Assembly: GCF_008040105.1 (NCBI RefSeq)
Contig: NZ_VRMG01000008.1
Location: 248,001-312,000 of the forward strand
Reading direction: 5' to 3'
From: Lacisediminihabitans profunda
GTDB lineage: Bacteria > Actinomycetota > Actinomycetes > Actinomycetales > Microbacteriaceae
DNA length: 64,000 nt
Position 1 is the first letter of the stretch. Each line of letters starts with the position of its first letter. The notes beneath the pieces were generated by a model that saw only the letters and a program-made list of their open reading frames with translations, had not been told where the DNA came from and made no database searches. A program made the translations under genes and the position numbers. Shown here in pieces: positions 44,342 through 55,111 of the stretch.

Positions 44342-45247
44342 CTATCGGACAGCGGAGCGGAAGTAATACCCGGCCTCGAGGTCCTCGGCGAGACCGGGAT
44401 GGGTCGGCGTCCAGCCCAGCATCTCCTGGGTGAGCAGGCTGGAGGCCGGGATGTCGAGGGCGAAGAACGCCCCGATCCAGCCGAAGTGCGCGGCGGCATC
44501 CTCGGGCGCCACCGACACGACCGGCACGTCGAGGTGACGGCCGATGATCTCGGCGATCGTCCGGGCCGCGATCCCCTCCTCCCCCACCCCGTGCACGATG
44601 GAGCCGGCCGGCGCGGTCTCGAGGGCCAGCCGGATCATGCGGGCGGCATCCAGCCTGTGCACTGCCGGCCAGCGGCTGGAGCCGTCGCCCACGTAGCCGG
44701 AGGCCCCCTTGGCGCGCGCGACGCCCACGATGGTGGAGATGAACCCGTGGTCGCCGTCCCCGTGCACGGTGGGCGCGAATCTCAGGCTCACCGACCGCAC
44801 GCCGCGCTCGGCGTACTCGAACGCGAGCGACTCGGCTCCCCCGCGCGGCGCATCCGGCCCGGCCCACGGAACGACGTCCCGCTCGGTCGCCACCCTCCCG
44901 GGCGCAAGGCCGGCAACTCCCGAGGCGAACAGGAACGGTCGATCCGAGCCGGCGAGGGCATCCCCGAACGTCTCGATGGCCGCGCGCTCGGATCGAGCGG
45001 CTCCGGCCATGTCCGAGAAGTCGTGCTTGTACGCGAGGTGGATCACGGCGTCGGATCCCTCGGCGCCCGCACGCAGGCTATCGAGATCGTCGAGGCTGCC
45101 GCGACGCGCCGTGGCACCCGCGGCGGTCAGCGCGGCGACGGCGAGATCGGTTCGGGCGAGCCCGACCACTTCGTGGCCCGCTTCGAGAAGCTCGGACACC
45201 ACGGCCGAGCCGATCCAACCGGACGCACCGGTGACGAATACACGCAT
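44342..45247 (-). CDS. NAD(P)-dependent epimerase/dehydratase (extended SDR)
   Basis: 301 aa. Glycine-rich start VTGASGWIGSAVVSELLEAG, the LGRTD-like LARTD after the second strand, and a short-chain fold to the end. The active-site Tyr/Lys (YAERGVR region) is not the classic YxxxK, so it may be an atypical SDR. AAGGAGA upstream of ATG 45247; a longer frame at 45307 lacks a site. Divergent from a TetR gene whose operators lie between; probably its target. Confidence 0.84.
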   Translation of the reverse strand: MRVFVTGASGWIGSAVVSELLEAGHEVVGLARTDLAVAALTAAGATARRGSLDDLDSLRAGAEGSDAVIHLAYKHDFSDMAGAARSERAAIETFGDALAGSDRPFLFASGVAGLAPGRVATERDVVPWAGPDAPRGGAESLAFEYAERGVRSVSLRFAPTVHGDGDHGFISTIVGVARAKGASGYVGDGSSRWPAVHRLDAARMIRLALETAPAGSIVHGVGEEGIAARTIAEIIGRHLDVPVVSVAPEDAAAHFGWIGAFFALDIPASSLLTQEMLGWTPTHPGLAEDLEAGYYFRSAVR

Positions 45248-45282
45248 GAGGATCTCCTTTTCCGTCGGCCCGTGAGCCGAAT

Positions 45283-45315
45283 CTACGCTGATGTCAGTTG
45301 CTGTCATCAGCGTAG
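45283..45315. promoter_or_regulatory. 33-bp palindromic TetR operator
   Basis: CTACGCTGATGTCAG and its inverse with one mismatch around a 3-bp centre. A related site TGATGTCAGTCACAGACATC with one more A (45320-45340; arms TGATGTC/GACATCA) is next to it. Both lie between the SDR and the TetR gene, whose -10 TAGACT begins 2 bp after the second site, so binding would block both promoters. Confidence 0.8.
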
Positions 45316-45319
45316 CACC

Positions 45320-45340
45320 TGATGTCAGTCACAGACATCA
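45320..45340. promoter_or_regulatory. Second TetR operator half
   Basis: 21-bp palindrome with perfect 7-bp arms TGATGTC and GACATCA around AGTCACA. It abuts the tetR -10 box at 45342-45347. Confidence 0.7.
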
Positions 45341-45353
45341 CTAGACTGGCCAG

Positions 45354-45917
45354 ATGGGACGATGGGAACCGGATGCGAGTGGGCGCCTGAGGCTCAGCGC
45401 CATGGAGCTCTACGCCGAGCACGGTTTCGAGCAGACGACCGCCGCGGAAATCGCCGAGCGTGCCGGCGTGACCGAGCGCACGTTCTTCCGCCACTTCGCG
45501 GACAAGCGGGAGGTGCTGTTCGCCGGATCGAGCGACCTGCAGGATGCCGTCGTGAGCGCGATCGGTGCGGCGCCGGCCGGCGTGAAGCCGATCGACGCGG
45601 TGCTTGCCGCGATGGAGATGGGCGCCTCGCTGCTGCCGAACCGGGAGTACTCCAGGCAACGCGCGGCAGTGATCGCCGCGAACCCGAGCCTTCAGGAGCG
45701 CGAACTCCTCAAATTCTCCACCCTCGCCGACGCGGTCGCCGAGGCCCTGCGTCGACGGGGAGTCCCGAACCTGACCGCCAGCCTCGCCGCCGAGGCCGGC
45801 GTCACCGTCTTCAAGATCGGGTTTGAGACCTGGATCGCCGACGACTCGACCGGTGACTTCGCGCAGTGCATCCGCGACGCCCTCGACCAGCTCAAGGCGC
45901 TGACCGCGGGCGCCTGA
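45354..45917 (+). CDS. TetR-family repressor
   Basis: 187 aa. The N-terminal HTH is TTAAEIAERAGVTERTFFRHFADKRE (helix-turn-helix near residues 28-47); the C-terminal ligand domain is of the usual length. TAGACT (45342-45347) leaves 6 nt to the ATG, so the mRNA is leaderless. It probably represses itself and the divergent SDR gene through the operators at 45283-45340. The inducer is unknown. Confidence 0.9.
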   Translation: MGRWEPDASGRLRLSAMELYAEHGFEQTTAAEIAERAGVTERTFFRHFADKREVLFAGSSDLQDAVVSAIGAAPAGVKPIDAVLAAMEMGASLLPNREYSRQRAAVIAANPSLQERELLKFSTLADAVAEALRRRGVPNLTASLAAEAGVTVFKIGFETWIADDSTGDFAQCIRDALDQLKALTAGA

Positions 45918-45947
45918 CGCACGACACCGTCGAGGCAGAGCTCGCCC

Positions 45948-46006
45948 ACTCAGCCGTCACGAAGTGCTCGCTGCGGACCTTCAGCGGACAGTCACTGACG
46001 GATGAT
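45948..46006. repeat. 59-bp palindrome, family 2 copy 3
   Basis: Left arm ACTCAGCCGTCACGAAGTGC, right side GTCACTGACGGATGAT; the centre is CTCGCTGCGG...TCAGCGG. Same family as the two copies near 44.1-44.3 kb, here between the convergent TetR and secreted-protein genes. Confidence 0.78.
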
Positions 46007-46116
46007 CGCCCGGCCACCGCGACACGGTGGTGTCGTACCGAGGCGGCAGCAAACGTGGCCCGGCGCGCTCTGCGCAGCCGGACCACGTTGGCGGCAGCCA
46101 GCCTGAACTCAGCTGA

Positions 46117-47877
46117 CTAGAAGTTGCCCTTTGCGGTGACGACGTCCTGCTGGTTGATAGGCGTCGGCACGAATTGGGCGCCGTAGAACCACTCGACGTC
46201 CTGCTTGTTGTTGCTGTCGGTCCACAGCGCGTGGAACGTTCCGTCGGACCCGACCGATAGATCGGTGTAATCACCGAAGAACGCGCCCCCGAACCCGTAT
46301 CGAGTGTTGATCGGGTGGGTGCTCACTGTCCGCGTCTGGCTGGTCGTCAGGTCGGTCACAACGTAGTCGAGCCTCGTGTTGTGGATGTAGTCGCCGAGCA
46401 CATCACAGGTGATGCGACCGACTGGCGGCGGTGGGCCGGCCTTGCAGAGCTGCCACGGCGACACCGTGTTGCCGCGGTAAGAACCGACGTAGACATGCCC
46501 GTTGGGGCTCACATCCACGGCCGGGAAGATGTCCTCGACGGGCCCGCCCGGAGACGGCGCGGTCAGCGTGCCGGCCGGGTACCCCTCCGCGGTGCGCGTG
46601 GCGGCCGAAAAGACGCGAGCGGGCGCCGACCACGTCGTGCCAGCGTTGGTGGACTTGCTGTAGACGGCGGTGGACGCTCCGCCCATCATCGTCGTCCATG
46701 TCGCGTAGAGATCACCGTTGGCGGCCGCCGCAGCAGCAGGGAAGCTGTTGTTACGGAACGCGGTGTCCCGTAGGACCTCGCTGTCGACCAGCGTCGAGAT
46801 CGCCGATGGCTTGCCCCAGTTCGCGCCGCCATCCGTGGACTTGACCACGTAGGTGGAATCCGCAGTCGCCAACCTCGTCGCGCCCTCGAAGAAGACGTAG
46901 AGGGAGCCGTCAGGACCCACAACCGGACGCGAACCCTGGTCGTACAGCACGTTGCCCGAAATGGACTTCGGAGCCGTGAAAGTTCGGCCACCGTCGCTGG
47001 AAGATGCGAAGAAGATCGGTGACTGCACGTAGGCGCCGGTGGTCGGGTTGAAGACGAAGCGCGTCCAGGAAACGTACACGCGGTCACGGAATGGGCTGGC
47101 CACATTGGCGTCGGCGGCGATCCACTCCTTGTCGTTGAAGACCGCCGGGGAGGTCGTCGCGTTGATCAACGTCGGCGCGCCCCAGCCGAGGTTGCCCCCG
47201 GAGTCAAACGTGCCCCTATTCACCGTTACCGTGTTCGGCGCGCTCGCCCTGTTGAATCCGAGCCCCGCGTAGTACACGACGCCCCGGCTGTCGAAGGCCA
47301 ACGCCGGGTCGCCGGCCGCGTCATACGGGCCGCCCGCCAGATGGGTGACACCGGGGATGAGCGTCCCCACGTGCGTGGGGTCTGAAGCGCTGCAGCACCA
47401 GGTGGCTCCGCCGTCGTTGGAGAAATAGCTACCGGAGTACCCGTCGCCCAAGGCGCTACACGGGGTTCCCGAGACAGAACAGGGCCATGTTCGCGCCACG
47501 TAGTCGTTGGCGCCACCCACAACCCGATTGGGATTATTGGGGTCCACGGCGATCGCGGTCTCGTTTTGGGGCGCGGCGGCGGTGTCCTGGTTGACCGTGA
47601 CGGCCGGAGCTGCGATCGAGGTGCCGTCCAACGGACTGCTGAGGACCAGGTTCGGGGTGATCGGATCGCCCGGTGCGGTCGAAACCTCGGTGTTGGCCTC
47701 CTGCTCGACATAGGCGGAGAAGCGGATCTGGAGACCAGCTGTGCCGTTGAGCGAGGCGACCTTCCCAGCGAGGGTCGAGATGTCGTATTTCGGAGTCGAA
47801 GCCTGTGCGGGCGGGCCGAGTAAGAATGCCGCCGACAACAGAGCCGCGCTTGCGGTAAATGCCACTAACTTCTTCAC
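46117..47877 (-). CDS. Secreted Asp-box (sialidase-like beta-propeller) protein
   Basis: 586 aa. Sec signal peptide (VKKLVAFTASAALLSAAFLL with AQA cleavage near residue 27) and a propeller built on Asp-box motifs: SNDGGATW, SSDGGRTF, STDGGANW. The Asp boxes are structural, so sialidase activity is not implied; the catalytic Arg triad of exo-sialidases is not evident. GTG at 47877 with GGGGAGA about 7 nt upstream; a longer frame at 47985 has no signal peptide at its start. Four Cys (WPCSVSGTPC, WCCS) suggest disulfides. Confidence 0.8.
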   Translation of the reverse strand: MKKLVAFTASAALLSAAFLLGPPAQASTPKYDISTLAGKVASLNGTAGLQIRFSAYVEQEANTEVSTAPGDPITPNLVLSSPLDGTSIAAPAVTVNQDTAAAPQNETAIAVDPNNPNRVVGGANDYVARTWPCSVSGTPCSALGDGYSGSYFSNDGGATWCCSASDPTHVGTLIPGVTHLAGGPYDAAGDPALAFDSRGVVYYAGLGFNRASAPNTVTVNRGTFDSGGNLGWGAPTLINATTSPAVFNDKEWIAADANVASPFRDRVYVSWTRFVFNPTTGAYVQSPIFFASSSDGGRTFTAPKSISGNVLYDQGSRPVVGPDGSLYVFFEGATRLATADSTYVVKSTDGGANWGKPSAISTLVDSEVLRDTAFRNNSFPAAAAAANGDLYATWTTMMGGASTAVYSKSTNAGTTWSAPARVFSAATRTAEGYPAGTLTAPSPGGPVEDIFPAVDVSPNGHVYVGSYRGNTVSPWQLCKAGPPPPVGRITCDVLGDYIHNTRLDYVVTDLTTSQTRTVSTHPINTRYGFGGAFFGDYTDLSVGSDGTFHALWTDSNNKQDVEWFYGAQFVPTPINQQDVVTAKGNF

Positions 47878-48334
47878 GAAGGATCTCCCCTGAAACGTTG
47901 TGACTGCTGATGAACTTATCGGGACCACGGATTGTGACCCGAACGTGATGCACGCTAAGGTACCGCCCGGTCCACCCCCTGACAAGGGTCAAAGCCCCGA
48001 TCACGGGCGGCGAGTGACCGGCTCGTCCTGCCGATCGCGTCTGGCGGACCCCGCTCGGGCAAGCAGTCGACTCTGAGAATGCGGGATCCCGCCCTTCCGG
48101 CACCCGTCTCCAGGTGAAGCTCATCGACATGGGCTACCGGCGAATCGAGGCCCGGGGTGGCAGTCGGCCGTCTTCGGGATGCGCCTCAAGACCCAGCGAC
48201 GCAACACCATCCGAAAACGCTGGTTCGACCTCGCCAGCGAAGTCAGACTCGACGGGATCGCGCCCACGAGCTGCGCCACACTGCGAGTACCGGCCTTCCA
48301 CTGCCCATTTTCGGCGGCTCCGAAGTCCTTAACG
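47878..48334. other. 457-bp gap upstream of the secreted-protein gene
   Basis: Contains the promoter region of the secreted-protein gene (ribosome site GGGGAGA around 47884-47893) and about 300 bp further right with no recognisable gene, repeat or RNA. Open frames here show no family. Confidence 0.5.
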
Positions 48335-48373
48335 AAAAAGGCCCGGACGCCAGTGCGTGACTGGCATCCGGGC
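48335..48373 (-). terminator. Rho-independent terminator of tRNA-Glu
   Basis: On the minus strand GCCCGGATGCCAGT and ACTGGCGTCCGGGC form a 14-bp stem with one mismatch and a short loop, followed directly by CTTTTT. It begins 5 nt after the tRNA 3' end. Confidence 0.9.
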
Positions 48374-48378
48374 ATCTG

Positions 48379-48451
48379 TGACCCCAACCGGATTCGAACC
48401 GGTGTTACCGCCGTGAGAGGGCAGCGTACTAGGCCGCTATACGATGGGGCC
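48379..48451 (-). tRNA. tRNA-Glu (anticodon CTC)
   Basis: 73 nt. The acceptor stem GGCCCCA/TGGGGTC pairs, the anticodon loop reads CCCTCTCAC with CTC, and the T arm is CCGGTTCGAATCCGG. A is the discriminator; CCA is not encoded. A rho-independent terminator follows. Encoded on the minus strand between the lipid kinase and secreted-protein genes. Confidence 0.95.
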
Positions 48452-48548
48452 GCAAGTGGACAACTCATCGAGTATGCCACACGGTGGCGGGGCACACAAT
48501 TCGACGGGATTCGCGCGCGAGTCGCGGCCCGGAAAGGGCCGGAGACGG

Positions 48549-49457
48549 TCAGGGTGCGAGCACTCGCAGGGCCCCGGGCACGACCTCGACCTCGAGCGGG
48601 AGCGGGCCGATGCGCTCCCCGTCCGCATAGGCGACGAGGCCCTCGGAATCGATGGATACCGTGCGCGCCCGGTGCACGGCCACCCGCGGATCCGTGAGGT
48701 GGGTGCCCTTGAACACCCGCGGGAAGATGCGCAGGAAGGCGAGTCGCGACAGCGGCTGAACGACGAGCACGTCGAGGAGTCCGTCGTCGAGAAGGGCATT
48801 CGGGGTGACGAGCATGCCGCCGCCGAGCGAGGTGTTGTTGCCTACCGAGACGAGCATCGCATCCGTCTGCGACTCGACCCCGTCGAGCACGAGGCGGTAG
48901 CGCCGCGGCCTGAGAACCGCCAACTCGCGCAGCAGCGCGAGGGTGTAGCGGCTTCGACCTCGCGGCCAGCGCATGAGGTTGGCGCGCTCATTGACCACCG
49001 CGTCGAATCCGGCGGCGAGCACGCCCACGAACCAGCGTTGCGGGCCGCCCGGGGCGCCCACCCTCGCGGCGTCGATCACCCGCGGCGGCCTGGTGAGCGC
49101 GTCGAGCAGCACAGCGATGGCGGCATCCGTGTCGTCGAGAGGAATGCCGAGTCCGCGTGCGGTGTCGTTGCCGGTGCCCGACGGCACGATGCCGAGCGGG
49201 ATGCTCGACCCGGCGAGCAGATTGGCACCGAGGTTGACCATGCCGTCCCCGCCCACCATCACCAGGGCGGACGTGCCGAGGTCGAGGGCGTGGCGCGTCG
49301 CGGCGACGAGGGCGTCGAAGCTCGGCTCCGAGAGGGCCGTCACCTCCAGACCTGCCGTGCGCAGGGCCGACACCACCTGTGCACCGACCGCACTGCCGCG
49401 CCCGAAGGCAGCCGAGGGGTTGATGGCGACCACAATCCCTCGAGGCGTCGTCGTCAT
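48549..49457 (-). CDS. Diacylglycerol kinase-family lipid kinase
   Basis: 302 aa, DagK/YegS type. The nucleotide motif MVGGDGMVNLGANLL and the substrate motif VPSGTGNDTARGLG are intact. It phosphorylates diacylglycerol or a related lipid; which one is unknown. The start is supported by CATACT 6 nt before the ATG at 49457. Divergent from the DUF3311/symporter operon. Confidence 0.88.
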   Translation of the reverse strand: MTTTPRGIVVAINPSAAFGRGSAVGAQVVSALRTAGLEVTALSEPSFDALVAATRHALDLGTSALVMVGGDGMVNLGANLLAGSSIPLGIVPSGTGNDTARGLGIPLDDTDAAIAVLLDALTRPPRVIDAARVGAPGGPQRWFVGVLAAGFDAVVNERANLMRWPRGRSRYTLALLRELAVLRPRRYRLVLDGVESQTDAMLVSVGNNTSLGGGMLVTPNALLDDGLLDVLVVQPLSRLAFLRIFPRVFKGTHLTDPRVAVHRARTVSIDSEGLVAYADGERIGPLPLEVEVVPGALRVLAP

Positions 49458-49636
49458 CCGCCCAGTATGGCGGGTTCGACGGCCCGTCGTCGCCGCCCCA
49501 CACTAGGTGTCGGGCGCGGCGTGGGATAGCCTCGCCGCGGGAGACCCTTTCACATCGACGTGGCTGATCCAGTTCGCGGTGGGGATTTAGATCCGTCGGA
49601 GATTCCGGCGCAGGCGGGCCCTCACTAAGGACAATG

Positions 49637-49939
49637 ATGTCAACATCTGATGCTCCTACCCGCGGGCCCGCGCGGCGGCTGCCGTACGTCGTCGCCGGCG
49701 TTCTGCTCGCCGTCGCGATCGTCGCCCCGCTGCTCGTGCCCCTCTACGCCCGCACCGATCCCCGGCTCTACGGCATGCCGTTCTTCTACTGGTACCAGAT
49801 CCTGTCGGTCTTCATCGAAGCCCTGATCCTCTGGGCGGTCTACCTCATCGTGACCCGCGAGGACACCCGCCGACGCGCCGCCGTGCGCGACCTGCCGCCG
49901 ACGCGCAGCGCGGATGACGCCACCGGGGTCACCTCGTGA
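49637..49939 (+). CDS. DUF3311 protein, small partner of a monocarboxylate symporter
   Basis: 100 aa. Two membrane helices (VVAGVLLAVAIVAPLLVPLY, YQILSVFIEALILWAVYLIV) and the DUF3311 pattern GMPFFYWYQ. This small protein accompanies sodium:solute symporters of the MctP type and probably stabilises or assists them. Two ATG codons are possible (49634 or 49637); 49637 has AAGGA at 5 nt. The stop overlaps the symporter start (GTGA). Confidence 0.87.
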   Translation: MSTSDAPTRGPARRLPYVVAGVLLAVAIVAPLLVPLYARTDPRLYGMPFFYWYQILSVFIEALILWAVYLIVTREDTRRRAAVRDLPPTRSADDATGVTS

Positions 49940-51639
49940 ACGCGGCCGTCCTCGCGGCCGCCGTGCCGGCGCGTCCCGTCAACGGCGCCGCTCTCGCGGT
50001 GCTCATCGTGATCTTCGTGCTCGTGGCCCTGATGGGATTCCTGGCCGCGCGTTGGCGCGTCAAGCCGGCCGAGCGCGGGCTGAAGTCCCTCGACGAGTGG
50101 GGCCTCGGCGGCCGCGGCTTCGGCAATTGGGTCACCTGGTTCCTGCTCGGCGGCGACCTCTATACCGCGTATACCTTCATTGCGGTGCCCGCGGCGATCT
50201 GGAGCACGGGAGCCGTGACCGGATTCTTCGCCGTGCCGTACACGATCGTGCTCTACCCGATCGTGTTCCTGCTCATGGCCCGACTGTGGTCAGTCTCGCA
50301 CCGCCACGGCTTCGTCACGCCAGCGGACTTCGTGGGCGGCCGCTACGGCAGCAAGGCGCTCACCACCGCGGTCGCCGTCACCGGCATCGTCGCCACCATG
50401 CCGTACATCGCCCTGCAGCTGGTGGGAATCAAGGCGGTACTCGAGGTTCTCGGTCTGGGCAACGCGAGCAATCCGTTCCTCGCCGACCTTCCGCTCATCA
50501 TCGCCTTCGTCGTGCTCGCCGCCTACACCTACACGGCCGGCCTGCGGGCTCCCGCGATGATCGCCGTGGTGAAGGACCTGCTGATCTACATCGTCATCAT
50601 CGTCGCCATCATCTGGCTTCCCTCCCACCTCGGCGGCTGGGGCCAGATCTTCGACGTGGCCGAGAAGAAGATGGCGGTCACCAACCCCGCCACGGGCAAC
50701 CCGGTCGGCTCGGTGATCCCGGGCGCCGCGAGCTACAGCGCGTACTGGACGCTCGCCCTCGGCTCCGCGATGGCGTTGTTCATGTATCCGCACTCCATCA
50801 CCGGCGTGCTGGCCACCAAGAGCCGCAACACCATCCGGCGCAACGCCGTCGTGCTGCCCCTCTACTCGGTGGTGCTCGGGCTTCTCGCCCTGCTCGGCTA
50901 CGTCGCCATCAAGGCGGGCACCGTGCCGGTCGGCGCCAACGGGGTCATCAACCCACAGCTCGTGGTGCCTCAACTGTTCCTGGACAACTTCCCGGGCTGG
51001 TTCGCGGGGATCGCCCTCGCGGCGATCGCCGTCGGGGCGCTCGTTCCCGCCGCCATCATGTCGATCGCGGCGTCGAACCTCTTCACCCGCAACATCTACC
51101 GGGATCTCATCCGGCCGGATGCGACGCCGGCGCAGGAGGCCAGGGTCTCGAAGATCACCTCCCTCGTCGTCAAGCTGGGGGCACTCGTCTTCGTACTCGC
51201 GATGGACCAGTCGGCCGCGATCAACATGCAACTGCTCGGAGGGATCTGGATCCTGCAGACCTTCCCGTCGATCGTCGCCGGGCTGTACACGCGATGGTTC
51301 CACCGCCGCGCGCTGCTGCTCGGCTGGGCGGTCGGCATCGGCTACGGCACGATCGCGGCGTACAACGTGATCAACCCGGCGACCCACGCCCACTTCGGCG
51401 GGTCGATCGCGACGATCCCGTTCACCAACATCCCGATCTACATCGCGATCACGGCGTTCGCGATCAACGCCGTGGTCTCCGTGCTGTTCACGCTCGTGTT
51501 CCGCGCGGCGAAGGTCAAGGACGGCACGGACATCACGACGGCAAACGACTACGGGGCGGACGAGCACGACCCGAAGGTCGCGAAGGTCACCGCCGAGGAG
51601 AAGTTGCTCGAGCCGGCGCCCGAGGCCCCGATCCTCTAA
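49936..51639 (+). CDS. mctP: Sodium:solute symporter, MctP-type monocarboxylate transporter
   Basis: 567 aa with about 13 membrane segments; SSS-family features include WGLGGRGFGNWVTWFLLGGD, RYGSKALTTAVAVTGIVATM and MFMYPHSITGVLATKSR-type segments. MctP members take up lactate, pyruvate or alanine with sodium or protons; exact substrates here are inferred. GTG start overlaps the DUF3311 stop by 4 nt, so the two are translated together. A strong hairpin terminator lies 16 nt past the stop. Confidence 0.88.
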   Translation: MNAAVLAAAVPARPVNGAALAVLIVIFVLVALMGFLAARWRVKPAERGLKSLDEWGLGGRGFGNWVTWFLLGGDLYTAYTFIAVPAAIWSTGAVTGFFAVPYTIVLYPIVFLLMARLWSVSHRHGFVTPADFVGGRYGSKALTTAVAVTGIVATMPYIALQLVGIKAVLEVLGLGNASNPFLADLPLIIAFVVLAAYTYTAGLRAPAMIAVVKDLLIYIVIIVAIIWLPSHLGGWGQIFDVAEKKMAVTNPATGNPVGSVIPGAASYSAYWTLALGSAMALFMYPHSITGVLATKSRNTIRRNAVVLPLYSVVLGLLALLGYVAIKAGTVPVGANGVINPQLVVPQLFLDNFPGWFAGIALAAIAVGALVPAAIMSIAASNLFTRNIYRDLIRPDATPAQEARVSKITSLVVKLGALVFVLAMDQSAAINMQLLGGIWILQTFPSIVAGLYTRWFHRRALLLGWAVGIGYGTIAAYNVINPATHAHFGGSIATIPFTNIPIYIAITAFAINAVVSVLFTLVFRAAKVKDGTDITTANDYGADEHDPKVAKVTAEEKLLEPAPEAPIL

Positions 51640-51654
51640 CGCCTGCACGCGGGT

Positions 51655-51682
51655 GGACCGGACGGCCTCGGCCGTCCGGTCC
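51655..51682. terminator. Perfect 12-bp stem terminator between convergent genes
   Basis: GGACCGGACGGC and GCCGTCCGGTCC around the loop CTCG. It is shared by the symporter (plus) and the copper ATPase gene (minus), 6 nt from the latter's stop. Confidence 0.8.
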
Positions 51683-51687
51683 TGGCC

Positions 51688-53786
<2,099 letters not shown>

Positions 53787-53787
<1 letters not shown>

Positions 53788-54080
53788 CACTTCTCCCCTC
53801 GGTTGTTGCTGAGTTCGAAGACCTTCAGCAGTTCGGCCACCGCGAGGTCCTTCTGTTCCCCGCCCGCCTCGAACATGTCGGTGACGTGCGTGCGCAGGTG
53901 ATTCTCGACGAGCAGTTTGTTGAGGCTGCCGAGGGACTTCTGGATGGCCAGGGACTGCGTGATGATGTCCATGCAGTACTCCTCGTTGTCGATCATCTTC
54001 TCGAGGCCGCGCATCTGGCCCGCCAGGATGCGGCTTCGGTGCAGCGCGCGCTTCTTCAGGTCTTCGATCATGGGAGCCAT
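53787..54080 (-). CDS. csoR: CsoR/RcnR-family metal-sensing repressor
   Basis: 97 aa, all-helical. It represses the copper ATPase operon until metal binds. The ligand set is Cys36, His61 and His65 (C-X24-H-X3-H): Cys36 in EEYCMDII and the two His in ENHLRTHV. In CsoR proper, position 65 is Cys; His there is seen in RcnR, which also uses an N-terminal His not found here. ATG at 54080; an internal ATG at 54071 is possible. The operator overlaps the promoter. Confidence 0.88.
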
Positions 54081-54081
54081 G

Positions 54082-54098
54082 ATACCCCCTAGGGGTAT
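54082..54098. promoter_or_regulatory. CsoR-type operator palindrome
   Basis: ATACCCCCTAGGGGTAT, a 17-bp palindrome of the G/C-tract type recognised by CsoR-family repressors, one base before the csoR ATG. It would also influence the divergent MBL hydrolase gene, whose start lies 46 bp away. Confidence 0.82.
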
Positions 54099-54143
54099 TC
54101 CCAGCAGGGACTTTTTTCGCATCCGGCGGCGTAGGGTGGAGCA

Positions 54144-54782
54144 ATGCGAGTGACCAAACATGAACATGCGTGCCTCATCGTCGAAGCATCTGGCAAGCTC
54201 CTCGTCGTGGATCCCGGCTCCTTCACGACCGCCCTCGTCGGGCTGAACGACGTGGTGGCCATCGTCATCACCCACGAGCACGCCGACCACTGGACCGCCG
54301 AGCAGCTCGCCCGAATCATCGAGCGCAACCCCGACGCGCAGATCTTCGGCCCGGCCGGCGTCGCGGCCGCCGCGACCGACTTCGAGATCACGGTCGTCAA
54401 TGGCGGGGACACCCGCGAGGTCGAGCCGTTCAGCCTGCGTTTCTTCGGCGAGAAGCACGCGGTGATCCACAGCTCGGTGCCCGTCGTCGACAACGTGGGG
54501 GTGCTCATCAACGGTGCGCTGTACTACCCGGGCGACTCCTTCACCGTGCCGGAGGGCGTCGAGGTCGATACCCTCGCCGCTCCCGCCGGGGCGCCCTGGC
54601 TCAAGATCGGCGAGGCCATCGACTTCGTTCTCGCGGTGAAGCCGCGCCGAGCCTTCGCCACCCACGAGATGGTGCTCTCGGTGGCCGGCAAGTCGCTGGC
54701 GAACGCCCGGCTGCAGTGGGCGACCGAGCAGGGCGGCGGGCAGTTCGTCGCGCTCGAACCCGGCGAGTCCCTCGACCTCTAG
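54144..54782 (+). CDS. MBL-fold metal-dependent hydrolase (UlaG-like)
   Basis: 212 aa. The zinc motif THEHADHW (residues about 43-50) and further His/Asp ligands (YYPGDSF, FATHEMVLS) are present; the length fits the compact UlaG-like branch with one domain. Substrate unknown. TAGGGT (54132-54137) leaves 6 nt to the ATG, a leaderless promoter. Divergent from csoR, so it could be in the copper regulon, but no second site shows that. Confidence 0.84.
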   Translation: MRVTKHEHACLIVEASGKLLVVDPGSFTTALVGLNDVVAIVITHEHADHWTAEQLARIIERNPDAQIFGPAGVAAAATDFEITVVNGGDTREVEPFSLRFFGEKHAVIHSSVPVVDNVGVLINGALYYPGDSFTVPEGVEVDTLAAPAGAPWLKIGEAIDFVLAVKPRRAFATHEMVLSVAGKSLANARLQWATEQGGGQFVALEPGESLDL

Positions 54783-54845
54783 CCCCGATCGAGTCGCCAG
54801 TGACTCCTTCCCTCGGCGCCGCTCGACCCTTGGCAGCCCACAGGT

Positions 54846-54908
54846 CGCCGAGTCGGGCCAAGTGGCCGCTCCGCGCGCCGGAAGGCGGCCATTTGGCCCG
54901 ACTCGGCG
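54846..54908. terminator. 63-bp near-perfect inverted repeat after the MBL gene
   Basis: Arms CGCCGAGTCGGGCCAAGTGG... (54846-54869) and its inverse (54885-54908) match at 23 of 24 positions around a 15-nt loop. It is 64 nt past the stop codon and may terminate transcription. The gap continues with a 14-bp tandem array. Confidence 0.7.
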
Positions 54909-54949
54909 CGGCCGAGCGGTCGCGGCCGAGCGGTCGCGGCCGAGCGGGC
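54908..54949. repeat. Three 14-bp units GCGGCCGAGCGGTC
   Basis: Units at 54908, 54922 and 54936; the first two are identical and the third differs at one base. They directly follow the inverted repeat. No function apparent. Confidence 0.75.
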
Positions 54950-55025
54950 GCAGCGGTCCGGGCGCGCGGGAGCGGGATTCTGGCGCCATTCAAACTCCCT
55001 GGATTTCCCAGCCAATCCCCACTTT

Positions 55026-55059
55026 TATGCAGTTACTGTAATTTTACTGTCACTGCATA
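55026..55059. promoter_or_regulatory. 34-bp palindrome, likely TetR operator of the ABC exporter operon
   Basis: TATGCAGT (55026-55033) and ACTGCATA (55052-55059) are perfect inverses, and the inner part TACTGTAA/TTTTACTGTC is near-palindromic. It stands 52 bp before the ABC ATPase start and is AT-rich against the GC-rich surroundings. The last gene of the operon is a TetR regulator, the obvious binder. Confidence 0.65.
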
Positions 55060-55111
55060 GTTGAATCGGATCCGCCGATTCGCGCGGGCAGGAATCGAAG
55101 GACAGCGCCCG

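Noticed and set aside
44342-45307. Start of the SDR gene at 45307
   Set aside because: That start lies within the operator region and lacks a ribosome site; AAGGAGA supports ATG at 45247.
48179-48697. Open frame across tRNA-Glu
   Set aside because: It reads through the tRNA and terminator and has no family similarity.
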